Below, in pieces: positions 8,857-18,424 of a stretch of DNA of 40,162 bases. Source of the stretch: Sulfurovum sp. (GTDB taxonomy: Bacteria; Campylobacterota; Campylobacteria; Campylobacterales; Sulfurovaceae); the NCBI GenBank assembly GCA_027065815.1, contig JAMONL010000116.1:1-40162 (forward strand), given 5' to 3'. Position numbers and translations under genes: made by a program. Within the stretch, counting starts at the first letter, position 1. Every line of letters starts with the position of its first letter. The notes under the pieces were generated by a model that saw only the letters and a program-made list of their open reading frames with translations, was not told the DNA's origin and ran no database searches.

Positions 8857-9642
8857 ATGCTCCGAGTAGGAGTATTCGACTCTGGTTTGGGTGGTTTGAC
8901 GATTGTCAAGGCACTGACCGAAGTGATCAAAGGGGCAGAGATCTTTTATGTTGCTGACACTAAAAATGCACCTTACGGTGAAAAAACCCCCGAACAAATC
9001 CTCCAATACAGCCTTGATGTTACCCGATACCTTGTAGAACAACACCAAATAGACGGACTTATTATTGCCTGTAATACAGCGACATCTGCTGCCGTCAAGC
9101 AGATACGCGAAGCTTACTCCTCCTTGGTGGTCATAGGAACAGAGCCGGGGATAAAGCCGGCATTTGAACAGACGCAAACAGGAAAAGTAGGCGTGTTGGC
9201 AACACCGGCTACGTTAAAGGGTGAGAAATACCAGAAGCTTGCAAGTGATCTGTCTAAAAAGCAAGAAGTGACACTTTTTGAACAGGCTTGTCCCGGTTTG
9301 GTAGAGCAGATAGAAAAGGGTGAGATAGATACAGAAGAAACCAGAACAATGCTTGAAAACTGGCTGCGTCCTATGAGGGAATCTGATGTAGATACTATTG
9401 TACTTGGCTGTACGCATTACCCTCTTGTATCAGAGGTCATAGAACATGTGATGCAAAGAAGGTTAAATTTGATTCATACCGGAGATGCCATTGCACAGTA
9501 TTCTTTGGCCTTGAGTCAGGAATATGGACATTTAAATGAGGGAGATCTTGATCTGAAGCTTTATGCAACGGGTGAGATCTCCAAAGAGAGTGTAAAACAT
9601 ATCTTTGGAAAAGTATTGAAGGTGGAGACTATAGTCCTATAG
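8857..9642 (+). CDS. murI: Glutamate racemase
   Basis: MLRVGVFDSGLGGLTIV...YVADTKNAPYGEK...IACNTATSAA...LGCTHYPL. The ORF is open to 8812, but the 15 extra residues are encoded by the heptamer array. Confidence 0.94.
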   Translation: MLRVGVFDSGLGGLTIVKALTEVIKGAEIFYVADTKNAPYGEKTPEQILQYSLDVTRYLVEQHQIDGLIIACNTATSAAVKQIREAYSSLVVIGTEPGIKPAFEQTQTGKVGVLATPATLKGEKYQKLASDLSKKQEVTLFEQACPGLVEQIEKGEIDTEETRTMLENWLRPMRESDVDTIVLGCTHYPLVSEVIEHVMQRRLNLIHTGDAIAQYSLALSQEYGHLNEGDLDLKLYATGEISKESVKHIFGKVLKVETIVL

Positions 9643-10588
9643 CCGCTCTTACCTTTTCCATTTTCGCATCTGCAATGCTTTTGGCTTTTTTCGCACCAAA
9701 AGCCAAAATATCATTGACTTCATCCAAATGGCTGAGGTAGTATTCTCTTTTTTCACGTGCTTCAGCCAGCTCTTCCCAGATGAGCTCTTTGAGGTACTTT
9801 TTAAAGTGCCCATATCCTTCTTTACCGCTCTTATACCGTTCCTGCAGTTCCAGTTTTTCTTCGTCATTCAGGAACAGTGCAGCAATATCATAAATATTAC
9901 ACCCCTCCCAATCTAACGGTTCCCCAAGTGGTGTTGAGGAGGAGAGGATCTTGTTACATCTTTTCTGAAGGGGTTTCTCAGGCATAAAAAGGTCAATGGC
10001 ATTGTCATAAGACTTGGACATTTTTTGTCCGTCGATCCCCGGAATGGTTGCCACTTCTTCCTGGACCACATGCTCCGGCAGAACAAAGATCTCACCATAT
10101 TCGTTATTGAATTTTATGGCGATGTCACGAGTCATCTCTACGTGCTGGATCTGATCTTTTCCTACTGGTACTTTCTGCGTGTCGTAAAGCAGAATATCGG
10201 CTGCCATCAGTACAGGATAGGAGAAAAGTGCATGGTTCGCCGAGATCCCTTTGGCAACCTTGTCTTTGTAGGAGTGGGCTCGTTCAAGCAGTCCCATAGG
10301 GGTAAATTTGGAGAGTATCCAGTAGAGTTCAAGGACTTCTGGTACATGACTCTGTACCCAGAAAGTTGTTTTTTTCGGATCAAGACCGACAGAGAGGTAG
10401 TCTACCGCTGCATCTATTGTATATTGTCTCAGTGTTTCTGCATCTTTGGAAGTGGTAAGAGAGTGGTAGTTGGCTATAAAAGTAAAGAGTTCATTCTCTT
10501 CCTGAAGCTCGATCATCGGCTTCATGGCACCAAAATAGTTTCCTATATGGAGTTTTCCCGAAGCCTGAATTCCTGTGAGTACGCGCAT
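9629..10588 (-). CDS. trpS: Tryptophan--tRNA ligase
   Basis: MRVLTGIQASGKLHIGNYFGAM...PVGKDQIQHVEMTRD...KMSKS. Convergent 14-bp overlap with murI. Confidence 0.96.
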   Translation of the reverse strand: MRVLTGIQASGKLHIGNYFGAMKPMIELQEENELFTFIANYHSLTTSKDAETLRQYTIDAAVDYLSVGLDPKKTTFWVQSHVPEVLELYWILSKFTPMGLLERAHSYKDKVAKGISANHALFSYPVLMAADILLYDTQKVPVGKDQIQHVEMTRDIAIKFNNEYGEIFVLPEHVVQEEVATIPGIDGQKMSKSYDNAIDLFMPEKPLQKRCNKILSSSTPLGEPLDWEGCNIYDIAALFLNDEEKLELQERYKSGKEGYGHFKKYLKELIWEELAEAREKREYYLSHLDEVNDILAFGAKKAKSIADAKMEKVRAAIGL

Positions 10589-10630
10589 TTTTAATTCCTA
10601 ACTATGAAGTTTTTCAAAATTATAGCAGGA

Positions 10631-10661
10631 AAGCGTTAAGCGTTAAGCGTTAAGCGTTAAG
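10631..10661. repeat. 7-bp tandem repeat array
   Basis: AAGCGTT x4 (10631-10658) plus partial AAG, between the der stop codon and trpS. Confidence 0.9.
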
Positions 10662-10671
10662 AAAAGAAAAA

Positions 10672-12093
10672 TTAATACAATAGATCCTCATCGTCATCCA
10701 CACGCTGACCACGTTTACGCGCGACAATGTCCAAAGGTACACCTTCAAAGTCAAATTTTGACCTGAAGAAGTTTGAGAGGTAACGTTTGTATGAGAAATG
10801 TATGAACTCCGGTCTGTTGGAGATGAGTGCGATCTTCGGTGGTTTTGTTTCGTATTGCGTGGCAAATTTAATATTGACAACAGCACCGTTATGTGCAGGT
10901 ACATGGTGTCTTCTGATGGCTTGACGCAGAGTCTCATTGAGTTCAGAAGTTGGGATACGCTGTTGGTAACGTTTGTAAATATCTGTGATCTGGTCGAGTA
11001 TTTTGTGCACACGCAGACCCGTTTTTGCGGAGATCGTAATAAAAGGTGCGTAGTGCAGGAATTTGAGCTCATCACGGAAGTCATCAACGACCTCTTCATA
11101 GCTGCGGTCTTCATTGATGTCCCATTTGTTCAGGACAATAAGACAGGCAAGACGGTACTCTTCAATAAGACCTGCGACTCTTTCATCCAACTCAGAGATC
11201 TGTGTGGTGGAATCCAGCATGAGAAGAACAAGATCCGCTTTTTTAAGCATTTCAGTCGTTCGTGCGAGTGCATATTTTTCTATGCCTACGATCTTGCTCC
11301 TTTTTCGTATACCCGCAGTGTCTATAAAAGTGATCTCATGATCATTATGTTCGATCATTTCATCAATAGGGTCAATGGTAGTTCCGGCAACATCAGAGAC
11401 CACAGAGCGTTCTTCTCCCAGGAGTGCATTGAGCAATGAAGATTTACCGGTATTGACACGTCCGATGATGGCAACACGGATCTTATTGTCAACTTCTTCA
11501 GGTTCTGCATTGATATCACGTACGATCTCATCAAAAGGGTCGATTTCTGTATCTTCTTCAAGTACAAGATCCGCTTCCGCTTCTTCTAGAGCAGGAATAT
11601 GCTCTTCCATCCAGACATAAAAGTCATTGAAATAACGGTTGTGGCTGACAGACATAGGAAAAGTGGCATCTGCACCGAATTCCAAAAATTCCCAGTAACG
11701 TTCTTCTTCTTTGTCGTTGTCTATTTTGTTGACCACAAGTGCCAGTGGTTTGTTTTGTGCCTGCAACTTATAGAAGAGTTCTCTATCCTCATCTGAAGGC
11801 AGAGTTTTCCCGTCTACCATGTAGATGATAATGTCGGCCTGCTCTGCAGCACGCAGTGAAAACTCGGCTACCTTGGAAAAAAGCTCAGAGGAATAATCGA
11901 TACCGCCGGTATCAATGACTTCAAAATCACGGTTTCCCGAAATAGTCACCACACGTTTTTTAATGTCCCTGGTCGTTCCGGACATATCTGAAGTAATGGC
12001 ATCTCTTTGTCGTGCCAGACGGTTGAAAAGGGAAGATTTCCCGACATTTGGACGACCGACGATGGCTACTTTCTTGAGTGTTTGTTCTTGCAT
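10672..12093 (-). CDS. der: Ribosome biogenesis GTPase Der (EngA)
   Basis: Two G domains: GRPNVGKSSLFNRL and GRVNTGKSSLLNAL; C-terminal KH-like region. Confidence 0.95.
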   Translation of the reverse strand: MQEQTLKKVAIVGRPNVGKSSLFNRLARQRDAITSDMSGTTRDIKKRVVTISGNRDFEVIDTGGIDYSSELFSKVAEFSLRAAEQADIIIYMVDGKTLPSDEDRELFYKLQAQNKPLALVVNKIDNDKEEERYWEFLEFGADATFPMSVSHNRYFNDFYVWMEEHIPALEEAEADLVLEEDTEIDPFDEIVRDINAEPEEVDNKIRVAIIGRVNTGKSSLLNALLGEERSVVSDVAGTTIDPIDEMIEHNDHEITFIDTAGIRKRSKIVGIEKYALARTTEMLKKADLVLLMLDSTTQISELDERVAGLIEEYRLACLIVLNKWDINEDRSYEEVVDDFRDELKFLHYAPFITISAKTGLRVHKILDQITDIYKRYQQRIPTSELNETLRQAIRRHHVPAHNGAVVNIKFATQYETKPPKIALISNRPEFIHFSYKRYLSNFFRSKFDFEGVPLDIVARKRGQRVDDDEDLLY

Positions 12094-12137
12094 AATAATA
12101 TTCTTTCTATGATAATTAATGGAATTATAGCGAAATT

Positions 12138-13316
12138 TTATTTTTCCATTTTGTCTGGCATCTGCTCCACATAAATACTTTGCGAAGGAAAGGCAAAACC
12201 TGATCCGTTCTTTTCAACGATCCCCATGATCTTGAAATGAATATCTTCCCGAATTCCTAAGTACTTTGCCCAGTTGGCCGTTTTGGTAAAGGTATAGATG
12301 AAAATATTCAGTGATGAGTCTCCAAAGGTGTCAAAATTAACCATTAAAGAGTCCCCTTGTGAAATACCTTCATGTTCCTGCAACATGGTTTTAATATCTT
12401 TAATGATCTGCATGATCTGTTCAGAGTTCGTTGCATAGGTCAGACCAATATGCATTTTGATACGTCTAATACCCCTACGTGAAAAATTTTCTATGGGATG
12501 GTTTGCAACAATAGAGTTTGGTACCGTGATGAGAGATTTTTGAAATGAACGTATCTTTGTTGTTCGCATACCTACATCTTCAACCACACCTTCTACACCG
12601 TCTACTTTGATCCACTCCCCAATACGGATGGATTTGTCAGCCAGCAGTGCAAAAGAACCAAAAAGATTGGATGCCGTATCTTTGGCTGCGAGTGCGAATG
12701 CCAATCCTCCAAGTCCCAAAGAAGCGACTACAGCAGTGACATTAATACCCCAGACCATAAGCATTCCTGCCAGACCTGCACCTCCGACAAGAATTTTGAT
12801 CATTGTAATAATAAAATTCCCCATTTCTTTGGAGAGGTCTTTGTTGAATTTTGCTGTGGCTTCATAAACAAGACCGCGAAGTGCTTCAATGACAGCCAAA
12901 ATTGCCCAGAAAAGCGCATAGACCAACAGTGTATCCAAAATATTTTTAATGATTTTGGGTTCCGAAAATGTTAATAAAAAGAAAAGATGTATAGCAACGA
13001 TGACAAAAACAAAACGTATAGGCCCTTTTAGTGCAGAAATAATACGGTCATCATAGTATGTTTTGGTATTTTTTGCCAAATTTTGTAAAAAGACTAAAAT
13101 GATCTTTGTAAAGATTTTTCTTAGCCCCAGCATAATGAAAAAGATCAACGTAGCAGCAAGAATATTGGCAAGAGGTACACCAAAATAATCGGTTGCAAGA
13201 AGAGGAAATCTGTCATACAGTGGTGCAAGCTGTGTTTGTACGGTGGTAATGATATCGGTATCCAAGGTATCGATGACTTTTAGGGATTGTGTGGCATTTT
13301 GTTCGGCTATCGGCAT
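12138..13316 (-). CDS. Mechanosensitive ion channel family protein (MscS-like)
   Basis: GLGGLAFALAAKDTASNLFGSFALLADKSIRIGEWIKVDGVEGVVEDVGMRTTKIRSF is the MscS pore/beta-domain signature. ORF open to 13334; MPIAEQ start at 13316 preferred. Confidence 0.9.
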   Translation of the reverse strand: MPIAEQNATQSLKVIDTLDTDIITTVQTQLAPLYDRFPLLATDYFGVPLANILAATLIFFIMLGLRKIFTKIILVFLQNLAKNTKTYYDDRIISALKGPIRFVFVIVAIHLFFLLTFSEPKIIKNILDTLLVYALFWAILAVIEALRGLVYEATAKFNKDLSKEMGNFIITMIKILVGGAGLAGMLMVWGINVTAVVASLGLGGLAFALAAKDTASNLFGSFALLADKSIRIGEWIKVDGVEGVVEDVGMRTTKIRSFQKSLITVPNSIVANHPIENFSRRGIRRIKMHIGLTYATNSEQIMQIIKDIKTMLQEHEGISQGDSLMVNFDTFGDSSLNIFIYTFTKTANWAKYLGIREDIHFKIMGIVEKNGSGFAFPSQSIYVEQMPDKMEK

Positions 13317-13385
13317 ATTTCTTTCCTTACACATTTATACACGATATTATAGTAGAATTACTTTCAATTATACAGGAGAAACGGA

Positions 13386-14126
13386 ATGAAAAAAACAATA
13401 CTGTTTGTCATCATGCTGCTGAGCTGTACAAGCTATGCAGCAGTAAAGAATCTTGACGCGACCTACAGTGTCAGTTACGGGATATTCGGTAAACTGGGTG
13501 TGAGTAAGGCGCATCTTGAAACAAACGGCAATACATATACTATTAAAGTAAGTGCCAAAACAACTGGTATCGTGAAACGTTTAAGTCAAAATCGGCAGGA
13601 GTACTATATCAGTAAGGGGCATGTGGTGGATGGGATACTTGTATCCGACAGTCTGGAAGTGCGTAGGAGTCATGGCAGCAAAGCAGATGTCAAACGCTAT
13701 GTCATTGATCATAAAAACAAAAAGGTGACAAAATTCTACATCAAAAAAAGAGCGGGAAAAGTCTACCAGAATGATAGCAAAGTACTTGACTTTTACAGCA
13801 AGGATGATCTGCTTACACTCTATTTCAATCTTTCAAAGATCATAGATTTCAATAAGGCAGGAAGCTATGAACTCAGTGCTGTAGGTGCGGAAAAACAGAA
13901 TGGGAAAGTCAGCATCGTAGTTCCCGATGCCAAACAGCATGCTGCCTATGAAAAAGCACTTGGCAAAGGAGAGTTTGATTATTTGACCGCGATCGTCTAT
14001 CAAAAGCTTTTTCAGAGTAACAGAGGTGAATTGATGATTGCGATAGGCAAAGACGGTATTGCAGAGAAAGCTGTACTGAAAGATCTAATACTGTATGGAG
14101 ACTTGACGGCAAAAAGAATTAGATGA
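13386..14126 (+). CDS. DUF3108-like periplasmic protein
   Basis: Signal peptide MKKTILFVIMLLSCTSYAA, then YSVSYGIFGKLGVSKAHLETNG consistent with DUF3108. Confidence 0.7.
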   Translation: MKKTILFVIMLLSCTSYAAVKNLDATYSVSYGIFGKLGVSKAHLETNGNTYTIKVSAKTTGIVKRLSQNRQEYYISKGHVVDGILVSDSLEVRRSHGSKADVKRYVIDHKNKKVTKFYIKKRAGKVYQNDSKVLDFYSKDDLLTLYFNLSKIIDFNKAGSYELSAVGAEKQNGKVSIVVPDAKQHAAYEKALGKGEFDYLTAIVYQKLFQSNRGELMIAIGKDGIAEKAVLKDLILYGDLTAKRIR

Positions 14127-14379
14127 CCTGTGCATGTAAGACGAAATCGATCACTTTTTCATCGCTCATCTCACAGGGTTTCAACATGCCGTTTTTCATC
14201 GTAGGGTAGTAATTGCCACTGACAATATCTTTAGACGAAAGATCTTCTGCGTAGATCTTGATGAGTTTTCCGTCAAGCAATGCCTCTTTTCTCAAAAGAT
14301 AACGTTTCCCCTGATACAAAACATCATTGGCACCGTTTGGAAAAGTAAGCAGTTTCCTATAAAATTCGCTTTTATCCAT
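14119..14379 (-). CDS. Hypothetical protein
   Basis: 86-aa ORF, convergent 8-bp overlap with the DUF3108-like gene. Confidence 0.6.
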   Translation of the reverse strand: MDKSEFYRKLLTFPNGANDVLYQGKRYLLRKEALLDGKLIKIYAEDLSSKDIVSGNYYPTMKNGMLKPCEMSDEKVIDFVLHAQVI

Positions 14380-14531
14380 AAAGAAATTGTAGCCAAAGAC
14401 CTCTTAACATGCCTGACCGAAGGGACAAATACCCTTGGGTGCTGAATGCTTAGCATTGCAGAGTGATTTTATGCTACACTTCCGAAAAAATTAGCAAAAA
14501 AAGGGTTGTTTTGAAACACTATATTAAAAAC

Positions 14532-15413
14532 ATGGACAGAGGTATTCTGTTTATGCTGCTTGCTTCACTCTCTTTTGCTGCGATGGGTGGTTTTGCAAAA
14601 GTCGTTTCGCAGGTATTGCCTCCTGTGGAAGTAACCTTTTTCAGAAATATCTTTGGTGTGATTCTGGTAGGTCTGGCTATCTATAAAGTACCGTTAAAAC
14701 AAAAAGGGGGAAAACCTTTTTTACTTCTTTTTCGCGGTTCTATAGGCTTTGCGGCACTCTTGGCCTATTTTTACATCATGGCGCATATACCTCTGGGAAC
14801 AGCAGTCACCTACAATAAAACCTCACCGATCTTTGTGGCGATCTTTGCCTATCTATTTCTCAATGAAAAGTTGCCCAGGAGTGCACTCCTTGCCATTGTC
14901 ATTGGTTTTGTCGGTATTCTTCTGGTTGCACAGCCAGAAGGCGGTACTTTTACCAAGTATGATATTCTGGGTATCTTCTCAGGTATCGGTGCAGCTTTGG
15001 CCTACACTTCCATCAGAGAACTCAGAACCTATTATGATACGCGTGCCATCGTGATGTCTTTTATGGGTGTCGGTACCATTGCGCCGCTTTTTTTGATGCT
15101 TGCCACTCCTTATGTGACGGTGTCGGAAGAATTTGACTGGATGTTTGCTGAGTTTGTGATGCCTCAGGGGATCGAATGGATGTATGTAACGGCGGTAGGA
15201 GTTTTTGCAACTGCTTCACAGCTGCTGATGACCAAGGCGTATGAGTTGACAAAAGCGGGTATTGTCGGGACGATCTCATACAGTAATATTGTCTTTGCCG
15301 TTATAATTGGTGTAATGCTTGGTGATCCTATACCTGATTTTTGGACAGTTTTGGGTATAATCCTGGTTATATTGTCAGGGCTGCTTGTAGCCCTTCCTAA
15401 AGGATCAAAATGA
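14532..15413 (+). CDS. DMT-superfamily (EamA) transporter
   Basis: Multiple TM helices; [35 protein letters not shown]...[29 protein letters not shown] open to 14463. Confidence 0.9.
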   Translation: MDRGILFMLLASLSFAAMGGFAKVVSQVLPPVEVTFFRNIFGVILVGLAIYKVPLKQKGGKPFLLLFRGSIGFAALLAYFYIMAHIPLGTAVTYNKTSPIFVAIFAYLFLNEKLPRSALLAIVIGFVGILLVAQPEGGTFTKYDILGIFSGIGAALAYTSIRELRTYYDTRAIVMSFMGVGTIAPLFLMLATPYVTVSEEFDWMFAEFVMPQGIEWMYVTAVGVFATASQLLMTKAYELTKAGIVGTISYSNIVFAVIIGVMLGDPIPDFWTVLGIILVILSGLLVALPKGSK

Positions 15414-16210
15414 TACTTATCGCGGGCCCTTGTGTTTTGGAGAGTAGAGACAACGTAATGCGCATTGCCGAATCTCTGAATAAATATCATGAAGACTGTA
15501 CCAAGGATTTTTATTTCAAAGCCAGTTTTGACAAAGCCAACCGTACGAGCCTTGACTCCTTTAGGGGGCCGGGTTTGGATGAAGGTCTCAAGATGCTTCA
15601 GGAAGTCAAAAATATATTCGGATACAAGATCCTGACCGATGTACATGACTATACACAGCCGGCTGCTGTTTCTGAAGTCGCGGATGTATTGCAGATCCCG
15701 GCATTTCTTTCACGTCAGACAGACCTGCTTGTTGCCGCGGCACAAACGCCGGCAGTGGTGAATATTAAAAAAGGCCAGTTTCTGGCACCTGCTGCGATGG
15801 AGCACTCCGTAGCTAAAGTACTGAAGACCAGAGGCTTTGATGGTGATGTAACGTATGAGAATGCAGAGAAGTACAAGGTATGGCTGACTGAACGAGGTTC
15901 CAGTTTTGGTTACGGAAATCTAGTCGTTGATATGCGTGGTCTGAAGACCATGAGAGAGTTTGCACCGGTTATTTTTGATGCTACACATTCTGTACAGATG
16001 CCGGCTTCCGGGGGAGCAAGCTCAGGCGGAGATGCATCATTTGTACCATATCTGTCCCGTGCAGCCGCAGCGGTCGGTGTAGATGGTTTCTTTTTTGAAA
16101 CACATTTTGACCCAAGCATCGCTTTGAGTGACGGGCCAAATATGATAGAATTGACAAAACTGGATGCGCTGATCAAAGAGATCGATGCGATTCGTACCAT
16201 CGTGGAATAA
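15410..16210 (+). CDS. kdsA: 3-deoxy-8-phosphooctulonate synthase
   Basis: [10 protein letters not shown]...[12 protein letters not shown]...GPGLDEGL...[14 protein letters not shown] overlap with the transporter. Confidence 0.95.
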   Translation: MILIAGPCVLESRDNVMRIAESLNKYHEDCTKDFYFKASFDKANRTSLDSFRGPGLDEGLKMLQEVKNIFGYKILTDVHDYTQPAAVSEVADVLQIPAFLSRQTDLLVAAAQTPAVVNIKKGQFLAPAAMEHSVAKVLKTRGFDGDVTYENAEKYKVWLTERGSSFGYGNLVVDMRGLKTMREFAPVIFDATHSVQMPASGGASSGGDASFVPYLSRAAAAVGVDGFFFETHFDPSIALSDGPNMIELTKLDALIKEIDAIRTIVE

Positions 16211-16266
16211 AACAAAAAATCGGTTTACCGACCCATGATATACTATAAAAATATAAAGGATAATGA

Positions 16267-16734
16267 ATGAAAATAATAGAAGGAAATCTTCAAGTAGACA
16301 AAAGTAAGAAAGTAGCGATCATCAATGCAAGATTCAACCACTTTATCACAGACAGACTGGTAGAAGGCGCACAAGATGCCTATGCAAGACATGGCGGAAA
16401 TGCTGACGATCTTGATCTTATTTTGGTACCGGGCGCATTTGAAGTACCGTTTGCACTGGATAAAGCACTGGCTTCAGGAAAATATGATGCTGTCTGTTGT
16501 CTGGGTGCTGTGATCAGAGGTGCTACACCGCATTTTGACTATGTATCGGCAGAAGCGACCAAAGGAGTGGCCTCTGTGACTCTTAAATACGGGAAACCGG
16601 CGACTTTCGGTGTATTGACCGTTGACAGCATTGAACAGGCGATCGAAAGAGCAGGAACCAAAGCAGGAAACAAAGGTGCGGAAGCCATGGTAGGTTTGAT
16701 CGAGCTTATAAATTTATATGGGGAATTAGATTAA
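16267..16734 (+). CDS. ribH: 6,7-dimethyl-8-ribityllumazine synthase
   Basis: [17 protein letters not shown]...[11 protein letters not shown]...[16 protein letters not shown]. Confidence 0.95.
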   Translation: MKIIEGNLQVDKSKKVAIINARFNHFITDRLVEGAQDAYARHGGNADDLDLILVPGAFEVPFALDKALASGKYDAVCCLGAVIRGATPHFDYVSAEATKGVASVTLKYGKPATFGVLTVDSIEQAIERAGTKAGNKGAEAMVGLIELINLYGELD

Positions 16735-16735
16735 T

Positions 16736-17197
16736 ATGGCAACAAGACACCAAGCTAGAACAGCAGTTGTAGGACTCTTATATGCCTATGATCTCGGAAA
16801 TGAAAACATTGCAAATTTTTCAGATGAGATCTTGGAAGAAGACAAGATCCGTAATAAGCAAAGAGAGTTCTCGCATACTCTTTTTGACGGTACCATTGAA
16901 AACCTCATTATGCTTGATGCAGAGATCGATAAACATTTGACAGACTGGGATTATGATGGCATTGGTAAAGTAGAAAAAGCAATTTTGAGACTGGGTGCCT
17001 ATGAAATATTGGTAGCCAAGACAGATAAAGCCATCATCATTAATGAAGCAGTTGAATTGGCAAAAAAATTGGCAGATGAAAAGTCTCCGCAGTTCATTAA
17101 CGGGGTATTGGATGCTTTGGGTAAACCGGTAGCAAAAGTTGAAGCTGAAGTTGAACCGGAAGCAGGAGAAACACCTGTAACAGAAGAGAAAGAATAG
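16736..17197 (+). CDS. nusB: Transcription antitermination factor NusB
   Basis: ATRHQARTAVVGLLYAYDLGN...AILRLGAYEIL...IINEAVELAKKLADEKSPQFINGVLDAL. Confidence 0.94.
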   Translation: MATRHQARTAVVGLLYAYDLGNENIANFSDEILEEDKIRNKQREFSHTLFDGTIENLIMLDAEIDKHLTDWDYDGIGKVEKAILRLGAYEILVAKTDKAIIINEAVELAKKLADEKSPQFINGVLDALGKPVAKVEAEVEPEAGETPVTEEKE

Positions 17198-17199
17198 TT

Positions 17200-18261
17200 T
17201 TGACTACCACGATGCAGAAACGTATGACCATCGACGAAGCTGTTGAACTCATTGAAAAAGCAGATCTGAAAACTTTGGGAAAAATGGCACTGGCACGTAA
17301 ACAAGAGATGCATCCCAAGGGTGTCACTACTTTTGTGGTCGACAGAAACATTAATTACACGAATATCTGCTGGGTTGACTGTAAATTTTGTGCTTTTTAT
17401 ACACATGAGAAAAAAGAAGATGCGTATATTCTGAGTTTTGATGAGATCGACCAGAAGATCGATGAATTGATTGCTATCGGAGGCACACAGATCCTGTTTC
17501 AGGGCGGTGTACATCCAAAGCTTGAGATCGACTGGTATGAAGATCTTGTAGAGCATATCTCAAATAAATATCCGCAAGTGACGATCCACGGTTTCTCTTC
17601 GATCGAGATCGATTACATTGCCAACCGTTCAAAGATCAGTATTGCAGAAGTGCTGCGTCGGCTAAAAGCCAAAGGGCTCTCTTCTATCCCGGGTGCAGGT
17701 GCAGAGATCTTAAGTGACAGGGTGAGAGATATCATTGCGCCTAAAAAGCATGACAAGGATCAGTGGCTTGAAGTACACCGTCAGGCGCATAAACAAGGTA
17801 TTAAATCTACAGCCACGATGATGTACGGTACAGTTGAGACCACACGTGAGATCGTAGAGCACTGGGATTATGTACGACAGTTGCAGGATGAAACAGGCGG
17901 ATTCAGGGCTTTCATCATGTGGTCGTATCAGAGTGATCATACACAGTTGAAACGTGAACTCCCGACGATCACCAAGACGACTTCAAACCAGTATTTACGT
18001 TATTTGGCAGTGGCAAGACTGTTTCTGGACAATGTACCGAATATCCAGAGTTCCTGGGTAACGCAAGGATCGTACATTGGTCAAATGGCACTTCTTTTTG
18101 GTGCGAACGACCTGGGCTCGACCATGATGGAAGAGAATGTTGTCTCTGCCGCAGGTGCGGCAAACTCTATGAATCAGGAAGAAATGATAGCGCTTATACG
18201 TGATGTCGGTGAGAATCCTGCGAAGCGTAATACTGCTTATGAAATTTTAGAGAGATTTTAA
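17200..18261 (+). CDS. mqnC: Cyclic dehypoxanthine futalosine synthase (radical SAM, menaquinone futalosine pathway)
   Basis: NINYTNICWVDCKFCAFYT (CxxxCxxC), ILFQGGVHP, MMYGTVET; length and motif order fit MqnC. Start may be an internal Met (TTG or ATG). Confidence 0.88.
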   Translation: MTTTMQKRMTIDEAVELIEKADLKTLGKMALARKQEMHPKGVTTFVVDRNINYTNICWVDCKFCAFYTHEKKEDAYILSFDEIDQKIDELIAIGGTQILFQGGVHPKLEIDWYEDLVEHISNKYPQVTIHGFSSIEIDYIANRSKISIAEVLRRLKAKGLSSIPGAGAEILSDRVRDIIAPKKHDKDQWLEVHRQAHKQGIKSTATMMYGTVETTREIVEHWDYVRQLQDETGGFRAFIMWSYQSDHTQLKRELPTITKTTSNQYLRYLAVARLFLDNVPNIQSSWVTQGSYIGQMALLFGANDLGSTMMEENVVSAAGAANSMNQEEMIALIRDVGENPAKRNTAYEILERF

Positions 18262-18424
18262 TAATTTTATTGAATTTCCTCTTATTTGGCTTGTAGTATT
18301 GTGTCTCTCTTCATTTTTTTAAAAAAAACGAAGCAAAAAAACGTTGTGACTCTCGAATCGCATTGCTTACAAGGGCGTTCGTCACGACAAAGCACACTTT
18401 CGTGTGATTAATTAGGAAGAGCAA

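Noticed and set aside
10025-11439. Long plus-strand ORFs (189 aa at 10025-10594; 213 aa at 10798-11439)
   Set aside because: Antisense shadows of trpS and der, which have clear family motifs; the shadow proteins show no recognisable motifs.
15164-15646. 160-aa minus-strand ORF over the transporter/kdsA junction
   Set aside because: Antisense to conserved coding sequence; no domain signal.
16999-17556. 185-aa minus-strand ORF over nusB/mqnC
   Set aside because: Antisense shadow spanning two convincing genes.
18314-18328. T7A8 tract as a terminator of mqnC
   Set aside because: No adequate GC stem precedes the T-run; kept only as context for the leader finding.
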